Below are positions 61,325 to 64,000 of a DNA stretch of 64,000 nucleotides, piece after piece (the stretch's first letter is position 1; every line of letters starts with the position of its first letter). This DNA comes from Streptomyces fulvoviolaceus (lineage in GTDB: Bacteria; Actinomycetota; Actinomycetes; Streptomycetales; Streptomycetaceae). The notes below the pieces were generated by a model. It did no database searches and was not told the DNA's origin. It worked only from the letters and a program-made list of their open reading frames with translations. A program made the position numbers and the translations under genes. The DNA lies in contig NZ_JOEY01000017.1 in the NCBI RefSeq assembly GCF_000718165.1, forward strand, positions 1-64,000, given 5' to 3'.

Positions 61325-61873
61325 TCAGAGCACCCTCGCGCGTTCCCTTCCCGCCACGATCGCGTCCACCGTTTCCCCCGGCGTCAGCGCGGAGTTGTCC
61401 AGCCACAGGCCGATGCGCGGCGTCGACTCCCGCAGCACCCCGTCCAGTTCCGGAACCGTCCAGGCGCCGTAGCCCGTCTTCGCCCGCTCCGCCTCCCGGG
61501 CGGCGACCGTATCGGCACCCGGCGCCAGGACCACGACGTACAGCGGACGAGTGCGCACCAAGCCTACGTACGCCCCCAGGTCCTCACCCAGCACCACGTC
61601 CTGCACGACCGCCGTGAACCCGGCCTCGGCGTACGCGTCCGCCGTCGCCGCCGACAGCCGGTACCGCAGACGGAGTTGGGCCACGGACTCATCGGCCCAG
61701 GAAGCCCCCGGCAGATACTCCTCGCGGCCCGTCACGATCATCCGCCGGAAGACGTCCCCACGCACGTGTGCCGCCCGCGGCAGCCGCTCGGCCAGCGCCT
61801 GCGCCACCGTCGACTTCCCGGCCGCCATCACGCCGGTGACAAGCACCACTCCACGCAGCACCTCACGCGTCAC
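61325..61873 (-). CDS. P-loop kinase of the AAA/Zeta-like type
   Basis: This 182-residue small kinase has the P-loop GVMAAGKSTVA (14-24) and the lid-like HVRGDVFRRMIVTGREEYLP, followed by VVQDVVLGEDL and a later AREAERAKTGYGAW. It resembles phosphotransferases such as chloramphenicol kinase and zeta-toxin relatives, and its target is unknown. GTG 61873 overlaps the stop of a 42-residue membrane protein gene as GTGA. It is the third member of an overlapping chain from the xanthine dehydrogenase gene. Confidence 0.82.
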   Translation of the reverse strand: MTREVLRGVVLVTGVMAAGKSTVAQALAERLPRAAHVRGDVFRRMIVTGREEYLPGASWADESVAQLRLRYRLSAATADAYAEAGFTAVVQDVVLGEDLGAYVGLVRTRPLYVVVLAPGADTVAAREAERAKTGYGAWTVPELDGVLRESTPRIGLWLDNSALTPGETVDAIVAGRERARVL

Positions 61874-61998
61874 GCGAAGTACACGCCGCCCAGCACGACC
61901 ACGATCGCCGCCACGACGAACAGCAGGATCCAGATCGCCAACTTACCCACACTGGGCGGCGGTTCGTAACGCGGCGGATCCGGTTCCGGTGCGCTCAC
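61870..61998 (-). CDS. 42-residue single-helix membrane protein
   Basis: This frame begins at GTG 61998 and reads MSAPEPDPPRYEPPPSVGKL, then a hydrophobic helix (AIWILLFVVAAIVVVLGGVY, about 21-40) and ends in Phe-Ala. The proline-rich N-terminus should face the cytoplasm. Its start overlaps the xanthine dehydrogenase stop (GTGA) and its stop overlaps the kinase start (GTGA). The double coupling makes translation very likely. It is not a known subunit of xanthine dehydrogenase. Confidence 0.78.
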   Translation of the reverse strand: MSAPEPDPPRYEPPPSVGKLAIWILLFVVAAIVVVLGGVYFA

Positions 61999-64000
61999 TG
62001 TGCTGTCACCACCGCTGCCTGCGGCCTTATCGGCAGCCGGTTCACGGGGCGGCCCGTGGCGGCCCGTACGGCCGCGGCGATGGCCGCCGGGGAGGTCACG
62101 ACCGGCACCGCGCTGGCCGCCTTCGCCCCGAAGGGGGCGACCACGTCACGTTCCTCGACGAGCTTGACGATCCGGATGTCCGGCGCGTCCAGGGCCGTCG
62201 GCAGCGCGTAACCCGTCAGGTCCGGGTGACGGATCAGCCCGCGCGCGGAGCGCAGGTTCTCGGTCAGCGCGATGCCCACGCCCTGCGTGACGCCCGCCTC
62301 GATGCGGGCCTCCAGCTGGGCGGGGTTGAGCACCCGGCCGACGTCCTGGGCGAGCGCCAGCTCGACCACGCGTACCGAACCCAGTTCGATGTCGACGTCC
62401 ACCACCGCGCGGATCGCGCAGAAGGCGAGCCCCACGAAGGCGTCGCCCTGGCCCGTCTCGTCCAGGGGTTCCGTCGGGTGCGGGCGGCATTGGGCCGTGG
62501 CCCAGAGTTCCTTGCCGTCCATCGCCTCGGTCACGGTCGTCGACAGGACCCCGTCGTACGAGGTGATCTTGCCGTCGGTGATCTGGAGCAGCTCCGTGGA
62601 CATGCCGAACTTGTGCGCCAGGGGCTGGAGCAGTTGCGTGCGGACCATTTTCGCCGCGCGTTCCACCGCGCCGCCGGACACCCACGTGTGGCGGCCGCGG
62701 CAGCCCGGGCCGGCCGGCGGCTGGTCGGTGTCGACCGGGGCCACGTGGACCTCGTCGATGCCGAGCGTGTCCTGGACGATCTGGCGGGCCAGAGTGGTGA
62801 AGCCCTGGCCGGTCTCGACGGCCGCGCACAGCACCGTCGCCACGCCGTCCTGGACGCGTACGGTCGCCGTGGAGACCTCGTCCGCGCCCTCCGCGCCGAG
62901 CATGTGCACCATGCCCAGGCCGTAGCCGACGCCCCGGCGCACCGCGCCCGGTTCGCCCGCGCCCTCGGGGCCGCCGGGCAGCAGCCACTCGTCCTCGGGG
63001 GTGTCCTTGGGCAGCGTCGGGAGCGGGAAGTCCCGTACGGCCTGCAGGAGTTCGGCCACCGGGGCCGGGCAGGTCACGGTCTGGCCGGTCGGGAGGACGT
63101 CTCCCGTGGCCAGGACGTTCTGCAGGCGCAACTCCGCCGGGTCGATGCCCAGCTTCTTCGCCAGCTTGTCCATCTGCGCCTCGTAGGCGGCGCACACCTG
63201 CATCGCGCCCTCGCCGCGTACGTGGCCGGAGGGCGGGTTGTTGGTGCGTACGGCCCAGCCCTCGATGAAGGCGTTCGGGACGATGTACGGGCCGCAGGCG
63301 AACGACACCGCGGCGGCCAGCGCCTCCGAGGAGGTGTCGGCGTAGGCGCCCGAGTCGAGCAGGATCTGCGCCTCGACCTTCACCAGCTTGCCCTCGGCGT
63401 CGGCGTGGTGGCGGTATCTCAGCAGGGTCGGGTGGCGGTGGGCGTGGCCGAGGAAGGACTCCTCGCGCGTCGCCGTGAGCTTCACCGGGCAGCCCGTCTT
63501 CAACGCCAGCAGGCCGAGCGGGAGTTGGAAGCCCTGGTCCTCGCGGTCGGCGGTGGCACCGGGGACACCGGTGACGACGACCTTCACGCGCTCGGGCTCC
63601 AGGCCGTAGCAGGCGGCGGCCGTGTCGCGGTCGGTGTGCGGGTCGGTGGAGGCCAGGTAGAGCTCGACGCCGCCGTCGGGGCGGGGCACGGCGAGGCCGG
63701 CCTCGGCACCGATGGGGGCGGGGTCCTGGCGGCCGATGCGGTACAGGCCCTCGACCACGACCTCGCCGGCCGCGTCGGGGTCGCCGTGCCGCAGCGGGAT
63801 GTGCCGGACCAGGTTGCCGTCGGGGTGCAGGGGCTCGGCCTCGAAGGCCTGCTCCGGGTCGGTCACCGGGTCGAGTACTTCGTACTCGACGATGACGGCG
63901 GCGGCGGCCATGCGCGCGGTGTCGGGGTGGTCGGCGGCGACGGCCGCGATGGGCTCGCCGTGGTGCCGTACGACCTCGGAGGCGAACAGCGGGCGGTCGG
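61995..64000 (-). CDS. xanthine dehydrogenase molybdopterin-binding subunit (partial)
   Basis: The 3' 668 codons of a molybdenum hydroxylase large subunit are present; the 5' part lies outside the window. The in-window start reads DRPLFASEVVRHHGEPIAAV, then AAAAVIVEYEVLDP, the join of the hammerhead domain. Further landmarks are GYGLGMVHMLGAEGADEV, VETGQGFTTLARQIVQDTLG and the C-terminal AFCAIRAVVDVDIELGSVRV. ATG 63911 is internal and not the real start. It probably oxidises purines. Confidence 0.93.
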   Translation of the reverse strand, partial: DRPLFASEVVRHHGEPIAAVAADHPDTARMAAAAVIVEYEVLDPVTDPEQAFEAEPLHPDGNLVRHIPLRHGDPDAAGEVVVEGLYRIGRQDPAPIGAEAGLAVPRPDGGVELYLASTDPHTDRDTAAACYGLEPERVKVVVTGVPGATADREDQGFQLPLGLLALKTGCPVKLTATREESFLGHAHRHPTLLRYRHHADAEGKLVKVEAQILLDSGAYADTSSEALAAAVSFACGPYIVPNAFIEGWAVRTNNPPSGHVRGEGAMQVCAAYEAQMDKLAKKLGIDPAELRLQNVLATGDVLPTGQTVTCPAPVAELLQAVRDFPLPTLPKDTPEDEWLLPGGPEGAGEPGAVRRGVGYGLGMVHMLGAEGADEVSTATVRVQDGVATVLCAAVETGQGFTTLARQIVQDTLGIDEVHVAPVDTDQPPAGPGCRGRHTWVSGGAVERAAKMVRTQLLQPLAHKFGMSTELLQITDGKITSYDGVLSTTVTEAMDGKELWATAQCRPHPTEPLDETGQGDAFVGLAFCAIRAVVDVDIELGSVRVVELALAQDVGRVLNPAQLEARIEAGVTQGVGIALTENLRSARGLIRHPDLTGYALPTALDAPDIRIVKLVEERDVVAPFGAKAASAVPVVTSPAAIAAAVRAATGRPVNRLPIRPQAAVVTAQ

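Overview
This window is chromosomal DNA from a Streptomyces species. The evidence is very high GC with strong third-position G/C bias, many GTG starts with GGAGG-type ribosome sites, an SsgA-like sporulation gene, the DasR-type GlcNAc PTS cluster, a cysteine leader peptide ending in the Streptomyces form, and a gene order (PBP, bcp, rdgB, rph, nagF/nagE1/nagE2, cysM, cysO, mec, clpS, pncB, ssgG, hpd) that matches the core chromosome of the genus. Base 1 is an intergenic repeat. The right edge cuts a xanthine dehydrogenase gene.

Layout. 0.1-9.1 kb: DUF445 membrane protein, secreted GDSL esterase, DUF1707/LiaF-like protein, a three-gene ABC-2 exporter operon and a class A penicillin-binding protein. 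9.1-15.0 kb: a 5'-truncated SMR efflux pseudogene, a GroES-like gene, DUF3618, bcp, a GNAT gene behind an SD-masking hairpin, two overlapping HNH nuclease genes next to tRNA-Leu(UAG), rdgB, a lipoprotein and rph. 15.1-18.2 kb: the GlcNAc PTS with single and double DasR-type operators. 18.3-24.4 kb: an MBL hydrolase, an orphan membrane-anchored MazF, then the CysO-dependent cysteine pathway (mec, leader peptide, cysO, cysM) with a LacI regulator inserted in it, and an amino acid permease. 24.7-28.3 kb: DUF2017 and clpS, whose 3' end has been duplicated as a 15-bp tandem repeat, plus the NAD salvage pair pncB/pncA. 28.4-37.3 kb: a secreted M6 metalloprotease, two RDD membrane proteins, ssgG, an FAD-linked oxidase and a TPR protein.

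37.3-39.25 kb is a graveyard between conserved genes. A three-piece nitrile hydratase operon has decayed. Its alpha gene is split by a 359-bp insertion with 4-bp flanking repeats, and removing it restores the reading frame. A TagC-like gene is split by what looks like the 3' end of an IS200/IS605 (TnpB/omega-RNA) element. A second, about 210-bp IS605-like solo element appears to sit inside the osmoprotectant ABC operon (41.1-45.0 kb), where it supplies the stop codon of one gene and the start region of the next.

39.3-41.0 kb is hpd with its AsnC-type regulator. 45.0-45.8 kb is a HTH regulator with three TTGCAA boxes 14 bp apart over an apparently leaderless promoter. 46.7-53.5 kb combines a COG3375-type acyltransferase, an N-succinylamino-acid-racemase-like enolase, a divergent PucR regulator, an M20 deacylase, an amino acid permease and an IclR regulator. 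Together they could form a D-to-L amino acid conversion module. 53.8-64 kb: SF2 helicase, RHH/Doc toxin-antitoxin pair, MFS exporter, tRNA-Cys, YciI, GNAT, duplicated SUKH-4 protein, and an overlapping chain of xanthine dehydrogenase, a 42-aa membrane protein and a P-loop kinase.

Functional calls rest on motif and family recognition by eye; no database search or structure prediction was run.
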